Both the position numbers and the translations under genes were made by a program. A stretch of 64,000 nucleotides of DNA, taken from the NCBI GenBank assembly GCA_001730015.1, contig MDLA01000087.1:10270-74269 (forward strand), in the 5' to 3' direction. The notes under the pieces are model-generated. The model was not told the DNA's origin and ran no database searches. It saw nothing but the letters and a program-made list of their open reading frames with translations. Positions 1 through 8,838 of the stretch are shown here, piece after piece. Source of the stretch: Chromatiales bacterium (ex Bugula neritina AB1) (lineage in GTDB: Bacteria; Pseudomonadota; Gammaproteobacteria; Granulosicoccales; Granulosicoccaceae). The number at the start of each line of letters is the position of its first letter. Positions within the stretch are counted from its first letter, which is position 1.

Positions 1-77
1 TGCTATAGAGGCGGCGCAGCGGTTCCGGGCTGGAATTTTATGCAACACAAGGGGCTAACTAAATGCCAGCTTGAGTG

Positions 78-431
78 TCACGCCCACTCATGATCCGGTA
101 AAGGAATCCACACCATTTTTCCGTATCGCCCACGAGCGCGTACGACCCATACTTTCACGTCCTGCAGATAGAAATGTTCAACCCCGATGACCGGCAACCC
201 GGCTACCGTTTCAGGGTCAGAGCTGCAGTCTGTACTAAACCAACCGGTTTGCGCCATGTACTTAGCACTGTCCAGCGATTCGCACCAAACGCCTCCGGCT
301 GGCAGTTTCGTCAGTGTTGCGGGTACGGGTGGTGCGGCGTATTCCCATTGTGCTGCAGAAGGAACGGCGCAGGCACACAAACTACAAGCGGTGAGAATGA
401 TTGTAATGGCGAGTACTTTTCCTGGTGTCAT
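78..431 (-). CDS. Small lipoprotein-like exported protein, unknown function
   Basis: I do not recognise the family. The N-terminus has a short charged start, a hydrophobic stretch (VLAITIIL) and a Cys-rich end (LTACSLCAC) that looks like a lipoprotein or cleavable signal. The remaining roughly 90 residues contain two further cysteines and end shortly after a VWIPLPDH motif. I chose the ATG at 431, which puts the signal at the very N-terminus; a start at 482 adds 17 residues and is equally open. It stands alone next to a repeat cluster, with no operon partner in the window. Confidence 0.55.
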   Translation of the reverse strand: MTPGKVLAITIILTACSLCACAVPSAAQWEYAAPPVPATLTKLPAGGVWCESLDSAKYMAQTGWFSTDCSSDPETVAGLPVIGVEHFYLQDVKVWVVRARGRYGKMVWIPLPDHEWA

Positions 432-583
432 GATAAATCCAGCTCTGAAGATCGAACGGGTGGTTGCCAGACTATACATCACCTGTCTTCTGGTATCATT
501 CTCTGAGTCCGGGTGGCTGGCTACAGGGTTGTTTGCTGATGTGGTAACGGCCGCTTAATCCGAACTGTGTTTTGACAATGAGG

Positions 584-737
584 GCATTCCATAAGCCGGG
601 GTGTAGCGAGGGTCATTCAGGTGCGTGAGATTTCATCTACCAGATTTTTGCGTGTACTTATTCCAAATAACTACATGTGGTCGGTAAAAGAGCGTGTGCT
701 TGTGTGGTCCGCAGTAGCTCTGGTTTATGGATGGGCA
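584..737. repeat. Dispersed palindrome-ended repeat, copy 1 (degenerate left end)
   Basis: About 154 bp closely matching the next repeat unit (746-902). It shares the core AAATAACTACATGTGGTCGG and the right end GGTTTATGGATGGGCA. The left end (ATTCCATAAGCCGGGG) is a diverged form of the other copy's left end. The unit carries no open frame of note. Confidence 0.8.
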
Positions 738-745
738 ATAACTAG

Positions 746-902
746 TGCCCATCCATAAACCGGGGCGTAGCGAGGGTCACTCAGGTGCGTGAGATTTCGC
801 CTGCCACATGTGGGCGTTTAGTCATTCTAAATAACTACATGTGGTCGGTGAAAGATCGCGTGTCCTGAGGGATCCGCAGTAGCGCTGGTTTATGGATGGG
901 CA
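746..902. repeat. Dispersed palindrome-ended repeat, copy 2 (intact ends)
   Basis: About 157 bp bounded by a perfect 16-bp inverted repeat: TGCCCATCCATAAACC at 746-761 and its complement at 887-902. It lies 8 bp from copy 1 and ends 4 bp before the stop codon of the SulP gene. It is too short to encode a transposase, so it is a MITE-like or REP-like unit. A third, 5'-truncated copy lies at 18237-18316. Confidence 0.8.
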
Positions 903-906
903 GTAG

Positions 907-3166
907 TCAATCCCGTCGTGCTGAATTCGCTTGTGTTAGTTTGCGACCGAGGGTGGTGGCAATCAGGCGATGGACCACTACCGCTAGCTCAGGATCTTTT
1001 GCATCCATTTGTCTAAGGCTGTCGGCTGACATGCTGTAGAGATGTGCGTCTGCCGAGACAACAACTGTGGCAGTAGCCGTGGCGCTATTGTAGATGCCGA
1101 TTTCCCCGAATACAGTTCCTGCGCCTTGCACCCGTAGTGTTTTAATTATGCCGTCGGCGAGAACGGTTTGTACAATGACCTGACCGGGTTCGATAAAATA
1201 AATGTAGTCAACCGGATCATTTTCCTGCAATAGCACTGCACCCGATTTGTATTTTTCAAGCTTCATAAACCTTTGCAGGCGCTGACTGATTTGTTCGTTT
1301 GTACCGGATTGTGATAACTCTGTCTGGAAGTGGCTTAACAGGGGGATTGCGGTAAAATTCTGCTGTTGTACATCTATCGCTTCAATGGCTCTGTTGTCGA
1401 ACCAGGTAACAGCTTGATCGAGATCATCAAACATCAGAACATCGTTGTTGCTATCGCTCAGACTTCGGCACAAATTCCCGCGTACTCGCTGGTTAGCGTT
1501 TGAGAATCCAACGGTAATTCCAGCCTGTCGGGTGATTTGGTATAAGCGCAAAAAGCTGTAGGAGGCAGAGGAATCAATGCCAGTAACCAGGTGGAAGTCA
1601 AGCAGTATAGTGCAGATACCGTATCGCGATCTGTCGTTAATCCGGACTTTGAGTTGTTCGAGTAACTGGTGCGCCATTCCAAAGAAGATAAACCCCTGCA
1701 GTTCTAATACATAGAGGCCATTTCCGCGCTCCTGGAGATACTTTTCAAGTCTTGGAGGATGCAGTGTGTAACCCTGATAATTATCACGTGTGAAGGACTT
1801 CCTGACTACATTGGTTCTCGTATAGGCAATCACAAAAAGTACCACGGCAACCAGCACGCCTACTATAACGCCCTCTAATATCCCCTGGGTCGCAATAGTG
1901 CCGAGAATCAGCCAGACTAGCAGGTAGTCTGTCCGGGATAGTTTAAACCATCCGTCATAGATCCATTCGAACAGAAATCCAAGCCCCATAAATATTAGAA
2001 ACCCGGCTGCGATCATTTTCGGAAAATTTGATAGTATGTCCGCGCCAAGGAAAAGGGTGATGGCAATTATCACAGCTACGGTTACACCGGCCAGTCGAGT
2101 TTTTGAACCAAGTCGATGCATAAGGCTGGATAGGCTAAGCATCTGAAAGCTTGCCGAACTGCCGACTACGCTACTGGCCATGTTGGCGCAGCCAATGCAT
2201 TTTAGCTCTCGATTGAGATCAACATCTGAATTGGTGACGATCTCCAATCCGCTGGCGTTAAGCATTAGCGAGACAACGCTGATTACAAAAATGGTGATCA
2301 TGGTGCCGGAGCTACTGAAGACCTGCACCCAGTTTGCATTTTGCAGTGCTTCCCGGGTTACCGGCTGCCATAGTTCTGCATCGGGCAGAGGTCCGAGAAG
2401 CCAGCCTGAGCCAAGTGCTTTCTCCAGCCCGTTTGCCATACCGCCGTTGGCAAGTGCGAGGGTGAGGTAGAACAGGAACAGGGTGGCCACGATAATCAAA
2501 GGGGAGAGCAAGGGGTTTGAGTAACGTCGGGTTGCTGCCAGCAATACAATGGCAAATAGTATTGCAGGCACCCACTGCAGTAGTGATTCAGTCAAGAGAA
2601 GTGCCGGGCTGAATGCTCCCTCAGTTACAACACCAAAACCGCCAGTAATCAAAAGCCATCCGGTTCCAGCCATGAACCCGCCGACCACGGGATACGGTAG
2701 AAAGCGAACCAGCCTGCCGAGGTTATAGTGACCAAACAGCCAAAGCAAAGTGCCGGTCAAAAAGGTTGACACAGCCATAACCACTACTACGGTTGCGAAA
2801 GTCTCTATAGATGCTGGTTGCGCAGATTCATTCGCTATAGTTGCCGCCATGATCGCCAGTATCGCGGCAGGTACATCTTGTGGAATACTGACCGAGATGG
2901 AAAATCCGCTGGCATAGGTTGCTACCAGCCCTGAGATCAGCGAGCCAAGCAATAAAATACCGATGCCAGCGCCAAAATACTGATTAAGTTCGCCAGCTAA
3001 AGATCAGCGCGGCCAGGGATATCTCGACAAACACAACAAGAATTCCGATAACCAGCCCGGCTGACAGATCGGCAGAAATAGAGGGCAGGGTTATTGTGCT
3101 GTGGTCAACTGCCTCCTTGTGATGGGGAAATTCCATTGCTTTCACTTTCGGGTACCCTTGAGACAA
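907..3166 (-). pseudogene. SulP-family anion transporter with STAS and cyclic-nucleotide-binding domains, frameshifted near its N-terminus
   Basis: The main frame (907-2952) encodes the multi-span SulP permease core (family motif SIPQDVPAAILA), then a STAS domain (GIDSSASYSF), then a C-terminal Crp-like cNMP-binding domain (GTVFGEIGIYN). The expected first segment lies in another frame just upstream (to 3166): ADLSAGLVIGILVV then SLAALIFS. Skipping one base at 2995 joins the two as LIFSGELNQYFGAGIG, matching the family. So the gene either carries a one-base insertion or the base is a sequence error. An internal start at 2952 would lose the first membrane segment. If intact, it would be an inner-membrane anion/bicarbonate transporter gated by a nucleotide-binding domain. 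Confidence 0.8.
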
Positions 3167-4135
3167 GTGGGAAAGTCGTTATGGTGATAATTGCTACGCG
3201 GCTTCGGGGCACTGAAAGTCCATTTTGCTTCAAAACCGGCTAGGATAGATATGATCTCTGGTGGAGATGAATATAGATTTCTTTGAAAAGCTACACAGTA
3301 GATAGTCTGTCTCATGTTACTAATCATACTGTTGGATCAGCCTGCAGATAACATTACGCGGATACAGCCTTGAATTGTGCGTTGAGTCCTGTTGCATGGA
3401 ACGCATTCTCTTGCGCACTGTTTTTTTATAGAATTTTGTATTCGCGAGACTCAACAATACGCCGCAGATTGGAAATGCCAATTTTTGTTCTTCTATTATT
3501 TAGTAAAAGTAACTGCAATACCGGACAGGAGTATAAAGACTAATTTTTCCGGTGTTATCCCGCTAAAGTGGGAATGAAAAAAGGTAAAATTACCTCTCTT
3601 TCAATTTGACATATCTGTCAAAATCAATCGACTGAAACGGTTTTCGTTAACGAAGCAGGGCTGCTATCCTATCCGCGGAGACATTGCAGATTAAAAAAAA
3701 GCGGCTCTGTTGCTCGCAGTTAAAATGATCGGTGCTAAACCGTAAAGTGGAGGTGGTAGCGCTTCACCCGTTGATTGGCTTCAAGCACGCAGAGTCAGCC
3801 ACTGTTGCCGGGTAGTAGCGACGGTGTGATCCGACGCTGCCAGTCTGCGCCATAAACTCTACCCTTATTCCTGTCGGCTCGCAAGGGCTTCCGTTTTGCA
3901 GATTCGTTCGCGCTGAAGGTGGTTAGTAAAGTGAATTGCCACGAAGTTGCACAGGCGGCGGAACTGAAATTCGTGGCTTCATGTCGGTTCGTCACTATCT
4001 GAATTAGCCGCAGGTTTTAATGGCAGATTTTGTCATCGGCTATTAATGTCATTCTGCCTTCAGCAAGTGACCGGATGGCTGGTATTGCGCGACGACTAGG
4101 GGTAATGTCTGTTTCTTTTTTCAGGAGACAGTGGT
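3167..4135. other. Long gene-free region
   Basis: Nearly 1 kb without a convincing gene. The few short open frames (about 60 residues at 3392-3577 on + and 3795-3995 on -) show no family motif, signal sequence or ribosome site. The notable content is a pair of palindromes at 3605-3654 and the ribosome-binding site of the next gene. It may hold the promoters of both flanking genes or the remains of a lost gene. Confidence 0.5.
3605..3654. promoter_or_regulatory. Two adjacent palindromes, candidate operators
   Basis: TTTGACA-TATC-TGTCAAA at 3605-3622 is a perfect 7-bp inverted repeat with a 4-bp spacer. Twenty bases on, TTCGTTAACGAA at 3643-3654 is a perfect 12-bp palindrome. Both lie about 500 bp before the Gfo/Idh gene. 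They have the size of dimeric regulator sites, but the regulator is unknown. Confidence 0.35.
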
Positions 4136-5170
4136 TTGAGCAAAATTAAGCTCGCACTTGTCGGGGCCGGGGTGATCGGTAAGCGTCATTTACGCGCCTT
4201 GGGCGATACAGAAAACGTTGAGCTGGTGGGAATTGCAGACCCCTATCCTGCAGCAAGGCAGACAGCAGATGAGTACCAGGTGCCCTGTTTCAGTACGACG
4301 CAGGAGATGCTTAAAGCGGTGCGTCCGGATGGAGTGATCGTCGCTACCCCCACTGAACATCACTGTGAGCCGACGCTGCAAGCGCTTGATGGTGGTGCCC
4401 ATCTTCTGGTGGAGAAGCCACTGATGGCGACACTTGAGGAATGTCAGCGAACCATCGCTAAGTCAGGGGCAACCGGCAAGCATGTTCTGGTGGGGCATCA
4501 TCGTCGCTATTATGATCTGGTCAATCAGGCCCGGCAGATCATTCGGCAGGGTGAGCTTGGTCAGCTTGTTTCGGTCAGCGGGCAGTGGAATGTTCGCAAA
4601 CCTGCGGACTATTATCAGGCCGACTGGCGCAGAAAATGGCAGGCAGGGCCGATCCTGACCAATCTGATTCACGAAATGGATTTACTGCGTTATATTGTTG
4701 GCGATGTTAAAAGCATTGCTGCAGAAACTTCAAACTCAGTGCAGAACTTCGAGAAAGAAGACGCTGCGGCGTTGATCATTCGGTTTGCCAATGGAGCTCT
4801 CGGTACCTTTATGCTATCTGATCAAGCGCATTCGCCCTGGAGCTGGGAGCAGGCGACCGGTGAAAACGTTGCTTTTCCCCGTACCGGTCAGAACGTCATT
4901 CAGTTTGCGGGAACTGAAGGCGCGCTGGAGTTTCCGAATCTCAAGTTGTGGAAATCGACAGGCGGTGAAAGTTGCTGGACCAATCCGCTGATTGCTGATC
5001 CGCTGGGCGGTGAACTGGAAGATGCCTACATTAATCAGTTAACGCACTTTGCCGCAGTTATCGACGGGCGAGAAGCGCCCCGCATCGACGCGCAGGATGC
5101 AACCGACACCCTGCGTGCAACCCTTGCCGTGTATGAAGCGGCCGCAAGCGGTAGTCGGGTGTTGTTATGA
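4136..5170 (+). CDS. Gfo/Idh/MocA-family NAD(P)-dependent oxidoreductase
   Basis: A cytosolic dehydrogenase of the Gfo/Idh/MocA family (344 aa, normal length). The N-terminal Rossmann fold shows GAGVIGKRH at about residues 11-19. The catalytic-lysine motif EKPL follows near residue 94, then a C-terminal alpha/beta substrate domain with an HEMDLLRY segment typical of sugar or inositol dehydrogenases. The start is TTG at 4136, preceded by AGGAG at 4123-4127. The stop overlaps the next gene by four bases (ATGA), so the two are translationally coupled. The substrate cannot be read from sequence; a polyol, sugar acid or related compound is the family expectation. Confidence 0.88.
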   Translation: MSKIKLALVGAGVIGKRHLRALGDTENVELVGIADPYPAARQTADEYQVPCFSTTQEMLKAVRPDGVIVATPTEHHCEPTLQALDGGAHLLVEKPLMATLEECQRTIAKSGATGKHVLVGHHRRYYDLVNQARQIIRQGELGQLVSVSGQWNVRKPADYYQADWRRKWQAGPILTNLIHEMDLLRYIVGDVKSIAAETSNSVQNFEKEDAAALIIRFANGALGTFMLSDQAHSPWSWEQATGENVAFPRTGQNVIQFAGTEGALEFPNLKLWKSTGGESCWTNPLIADPLGGELEDAYINQLTHFAAVIDGREAPRIDAQDATDTLRATLAVYEAAASGSRVLL

Positions 5171-5952
5171 GCAATGATCCGGTTTTAATCCGTACAGACA
5201 ATTCGGTGATGACAATAACACTGAATCGACCGGATGCACTGAACGCGCTCAGCCTCGAATCACATCATGCGCTGGACGCTGCATTTACTGCCTATGCAAA
5301 TGATGATCAATTAACCGTAGCTGTGATCACCGGTATGGGTAATAAGGCTTTTTGTGCAGGGTCTGATCTTAAAAATCTGGCGGGCAATAAAGGGCCGGTT
5401 AAACGCCACGACATGCCGGCGCACGGCTACGCCGGTCTGATCGAACGGTTCGATTTAATGAAACCCGTCGTCGCAGCGATTAACGGTCATGCGATCGGTG
5501 GCGGGCTGGAGATAGTTCTAAGCTGCGATATAGCGATTGCCGCAGATCATGCGAAGTTCGGTTTGCCGGAACCGAAAGTGGGTCTGGCCTCTTCCGGAGG
5601 TGTACACAGGCTTATTCGTTCAGTGGGGCAGAAAGATGCCATGAAAATTGCCCTCTGCAGTGAGTTGTTTGATGCGCAAACAGCCAGATCCTACGGGTTG
5701 ATCAATGAGGTAGTAGCGCCCGATCAGCTGGCTGAAGCAACGGAAAAAACGGTTAACGCGCTGCAGGCCTGTTCTCCGGCGGCACTTAAAGCAACAAAGC
5801 AGATGATGTTACAGGGGTACGATGCACCTGACTTGCAAGCAGCGCATTCACAGCAGTATTCGCTGTACGAAGCCATGTTGAGCGGCCCCGATGCGCAGGA
5901 AGGTATGGCGGCATTTGTTGAAAAGCGCAAGCCTGTCTGGCGGGGGAAGTAG
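5167..5952 (+). CDS. Enoyl-CoA hydratase/isomerase (crotonase) family protein
   Basis: A crotonase-fold enzyme of 261 aa, the usual length. The oxyanion-hole motifs are visible: AFCAGSDLKNLAG near residue 60 and AINGHAIGGGLE near residue 105. The acidic residue of GLPEPKVGL near residue 137 stands where hydratases carry a catalytic Glu. The C-terminal trimerisation helices end in FVEKRKPVW. It overlaps the preceding oxidoreductase by four bases, so the pair probably acts in one catabolic route on a CoA thioester. The exact reaction (hydratase, isomerase or hydrolase) is undetermined. Confidence 0.88.
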   Translation: MSNDPVLIRTDNSVMTITLNRPDALNALSLESHHALDAAFTAYANDDQLTVAVITGMGNKAFCAGSDLKNLAGNKGPVKRHDMPAHGYAGLIERFDLMKPVVAAINGHAIGGGLEIVLSCDIAIAADHAKFGLPEPKVGLASSGGVHRLIRSVGQKDAMKIALCSELFDAQTARSYGLINEVVAPDQLAEATEKTVNALQACSPAALKATKQMMLQGYDAPDLQAAHSQQYSLYEAMLSGPDAQEGMAAFVEKRKPVWRGK

Positions 5953-5960
5953 AGGTTAGC

Positions 5961-6839
5961 CTACGTGCTGTGAATAGTTTCTATGCGCAGATCAGTGCGA
6001 TACCGGTTCAGGTCTTCGACAGACGCGCCGGCAAAATTCACTGCAACAATGTTGCGTGATTCAGCCTGGTACTCCTCGTTCAGTCGAACCACTGTTTCCA
6101 TAGCAGTAGAACTGTCTCCCGCCACGGCTGTAACGCTTGTGTGTTGGTTGAGTTCGGGTACTCGATAGATATTGAGCAGCTCAGCGATAGCCACCTGACC
6201 CGGTGCTACGGCCTCGCCAAAACTCGCGTAGGTTATCGGTGCACCAAAAGCCGTAGTGAGAATACGGCTGCAGCTACCGCTCTCGCCCATGGCAAAGCCG
6301 ATTCGAACCACTTCTGCAGGCGTTGCTGAGTTTGACCAGCGAAGCATGCGTGCCGCGTCTGCAGTAGTGCTTGCAGTCGGTACTATTTTTATTGCTGTCG
6401 GCCTGGTCGCGCACATTTCTCCGGTGAGGGAGTTGAGTTGTGAGTCGTCCGGCATGCCGGTGAAATCATGATAGCTCAGCACCATGGGGACATTTTCCGC
6501 GAGCATGGCCGCCGAGGCATCAGTGTTCCATTCGAGGTCAATGATATCGGCGCCTGCCGACAGTGCCCGCCTGTTTATCGCAACGCGCTCGTCCTCGTTG
6601 CCACCAAACTTGCCACCGTGGGTGGGATGCCGCAGCGTGAACAAGGTCGCCAGATCTGCTGCTTTGGCTTTGCCAATCACGCTGAGCAGCTCGTTGAGGG
6701 CCATACCGCAATCGAGTAATAGATCTGCCCTGATTTCTACGCACTGAAGACCTTTAGCACTTGCAAGGTCGATCTCGTCGGGTGAATTGGCGACTACACC
6801 AATGACACCGCGAAGTGGGAAGGGGTTCTGGGGTTGCAC
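5961..6839 (-). CDS. aroD: Type I 3-dehydroquinate dehydratase with shikimate-dehydrogenase-like C-terminal tail
   Basis: Residues 1-225 form a type I dehydroquinase, which converts 3-dehydroquinate to 3-dehydroshikimate through a Schiff base. Visible residues are E35/R37 (VEIRAD), R70 (FTLRHPTHGGKF), H124 (SYHDF), the Schiff-base lysine K151 (AIKIV), R192 (GESGSCSRI) and Q215 (VAPGQ). The last 65 residues (HTSVTAVAGDSS..., then NIVAVNF) follow the layout of the first shikimate dehydrogenase strand and helix, as in bifunctional DHQ-SDH enzymes, but the rest of that enzyme is absent. Start is GTG at 6839. It is the last gene of a - strand run that follows the ABC importer, so a catabolic role (quinate/shikimate type) is as likely as aromatic amino acid synthesis. 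Confidence 0.82.
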   Translation of the reverse strand: MQPQNPFPLRGVIGVVANSPDEIDLASAKGLQCVEIRADLLLDCGMALNELLSVIGKAKAADLATLFTLRHPTHGGKFGGNEDERVAINRRALSAGADIIDLEWNTDASAAMLAENVPMVLSYHDFTGMPDDSQLNSLTGEMCATRPTAIKIVPTASTTADAARMLRWSNSATPAEVVRIGFAMGESGSCSRILTTAFGAPITYASFGEAVAPGQVAIAELLNIYRVPELNQHTSVTAVAGDSSTAMETVVRLNEEYQAESRNIVAVNFAGASVEDLNRYRTDLRIETIHST

Positions 6840-6936
6840 GTACCAATGCCCGATAGAGGAAATACCGGCATTCTATCACTGTTGTGAAAAATCACATGCT
6901 TTGTACATGACTGTGTGCTCTGTACTACAGGACCAT

Positions 6937-7968
6937 TTAAGTAACTGCGCTGTCGCGAGCCGCTTTGAGCCGACTGTGCAGTTCAGTGTGGTCTGGTGGC
7001 ACGCGGTACATTTCACAGCGGCTTATATCTTCGGATAGTGTATCCCACTGTATTGCATCAAGTTGCTGTCGGGTAAATTTCCTGAACACCGCAGGATCAG
7101 CCATTTGGGCTACCGGGTTCAGCGTATTCGCCGAGGTAGCAATGCGAACCGAGATTTCCGGCCGGGTAATAAATTCGAGAAAATCCGCAGCGTGCGCAGC
7201 CGTATTCGCGTGTTTCAGAACAGAGGTGATTTCCGCAAACACAATGGCTCCGTGCCCGTCTATACTTCCGCGTGCGGGTGTAACTGCACGTAAATTGTTG
7301 TGCCCTGCCAGCCGCGATTCAGACACGGTGTACACGCCACCACTGATATAGAAATCAATTTCTCCGCTCGCAAGTGCTCTATTTAGTAAGAGGTGATCAT
7401 CGCTGACGATCCGTGCGCGCGCAAACCAGTCATGCGCTGTTGTACTGAACAAATCCAGCGCATGGTGATCGAGTTCTGCCAACGGATTGAGTCCGGCCCC
7501 GATACAGATATGGAACAGATTAAAATCGTCATAGCGTAAAATGCCGAAACGACGGTTGCGGTCATTGGCCAGATCAAAGCCCTGATCTTCGGCTGAGCTC
7601 TGGTCAATGCGATCGGTATTGACGACAAAATTAAACGCACCGAATCGCTGGCATACACCGACAATATCGCCGGCGTCGTTATATGCCCAGTGCGCAAGAC
7701 GATCAAACTCGGGCAGTAAATTATCGAGTGTGTGACTGAAGCGATCCCGGTCCAGGGTTTGTATCAGCTGGTGTTGACATAGAAAATCACGAACCCACGG
7801 GTTATTAATATTCAGTACATCCCAATGCTCGTGCCCGCCATTGAGAAGTGAGTGTGCCGTTGCTGTGTCGCTGAGCAGCGTTTGCGCCGTAGACTGAATC
7901 TGATGCTGCCGCGAAAACTCACCGAGTATTGAGTCAGATTCGTACCCCTCCCAGCACAGTAGTTTCAT
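6937..7968 (-). CDS. PotD/PotF-like substrate-binding protein without signal peptide
   Basis: A 343-aa relative of spermidine/putrescine-type periplasmic binding proteins. The N-terminus MKLLCWEGYESDSILGEF corresponds to the first strand of the mature protein in that family, with no export signal before it. A good ribosome site (GGAG, about 11 bases upstream of 7968) supports this start, so the protein should be cytosolic unless it leaves by another route. It sits 41 bp downstream of the two permease genes of an ABC importer that already has its own exported binding protein (11042-12127). It may be an intracellular ligand sensor or accessory protein. Confidence 0.75.
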   Translation of the reverse strand: MKLLCWEGYESDSILGEFSRQHQIQSTAQTLLSDTATAHSLLNGGHEHWDVLNINNPWVRDFLCQHQLIQTLDRDRFSHTLDNLLPEFDRLAHWAYNDAGDIVGVCQRFGAFNFVVNTDRIDQSSAEDQGFDLANDRNRRFGILRYDDFNLFHICIGAGLNPLAELDHHALDLFSTTAHDWFARARIVSDDHLLLNRALASGEIDFYISGGVYTVSESRLAGHNNLRAVTPARGSIDGHGAIVFAEITSVLKHANTAAHAADFLEFITRPEISVRIATSANTLNPVAQMADPAVFRKFTRQQLDAIQWDTLSEDISRCEMYRVPPDHTELHSRLKAARDSAVT

Positions 7969-8009
7969 CAGGTGTGGTCTCCGGATTGGTAATTGTTTTT
8001 GTGTGGGGC

Positions 8010-8834
8010 CTAACCGGAAGACTTATCTCGTGTGCCAATGCGCTGGGTAATCAGCAACAGCAGGGTGGACACCAGCACCATGATAGTTGAGATAGCAGCG
8101 ATGGTCGGATCGATGAAATCCCGCAAGGCACTGAACATGTGCTTGGTGAGTGTGGCAGTGGTACCGCCAGATACAAAAATCGCCACAATGACTTCGTCAA
8201 ACGAGGTAAGAAAAGACAGCAGTGCAGAAGTGATAACCGAGAATTTAATTTGCGGCAGGGTGATAATAAAAAAGGCCTGCAATCGCGTGGCTCCCAGGCT
8301 GCGTGCAACACGCTCCTGATTGAGATCATAGGATCGCAGTGCAGCCGTGATAACAATCATAACGAGCGGCGTTGCCAGAGCGGTGTGGGCCAGCACCAGG
8401 CCGCTGATCGTATTGTTTAAACCCATGCGCCCGTATGCGTAGAAAGTACCTATAGCGATGAGTATCACCGGGACGATCATCGGTGTGATTAACAGTACAA
8501 ATACAGCCCGTGCGGCGCGATGTCTGGAGACGAACAAGGCGTAGGCTGCCATGGTGCCCAGCGGTGTTGCCACCAGCATGGTCAGCACCCCGATTTTCAA
8601 CGACACAACGGTTGCTCTCATCCACTTTTTTGAGCCGAAGTATTCTTCATACCAGCGTGTTGACCAGACTTCCGGCGGAAACTCAAGGTACTGCGAGTTA
8701 GAGAAAGACATCGGTATAACAATAAAAGTGGGAATCACCAGCAGCAACATAATGATTGCTGCAACTATATATAACCACAGTCGATTACCATGGGTGATCT
8801 GCGTGTCTGATGCTGCGGTGTTCAACCAGCCCAT
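8010..8834 (-). CDS. ABC transporter permease, PotC type
   Basis: Inner-membrane permease of a spermidine/putrescine-type importer (about 274 aa). It has six predicted membrane spans and the EAA-loop region ARSLGATRLQAFFIITLP, which contacts the ATPase. The start at 8834 (MGWLNTA) is chosen because the upstream permease stops at 8839 and an AAGGG-like site precedes it; an extended frame to 8966 would overlap that gene and encodes a non-permease-like N-terminus. Together with 8839-9735 it forms the translocation pore. Confidence 0.88.
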   Translation of the reverse strand: MGWLNTAASDTQITHGNRLWLYIVAAIIMLLLVIPTFIVIPMSFSNSQYLEFPPEVWSTRWYEEYFGSKKWMRATVVSLKIGVLTMLVATPLGTMAAYALFVSRHRAARAVFVLLITPMIVPVILIAIGTFYAYGRMGLNNTISGLVLAHTALATPLVMIVITAALRSYDLNQERVARSLGATRLQAFFIITLPQIKFSVITSALLSFLTSFDEVIVAIFVSGGTTATLTKHMFSALRDFIDPTIAAISTIMVLVSTLLLLITQRIGTRDKSSG

Positions 8835-8838
8835 AAGC

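Noticed and set aside
3142-3327. 61-residue open frame upstream of the SulP gene
   Set aside because: Overlaps the N-terminal SulP segment and has no motif or ribosome site.
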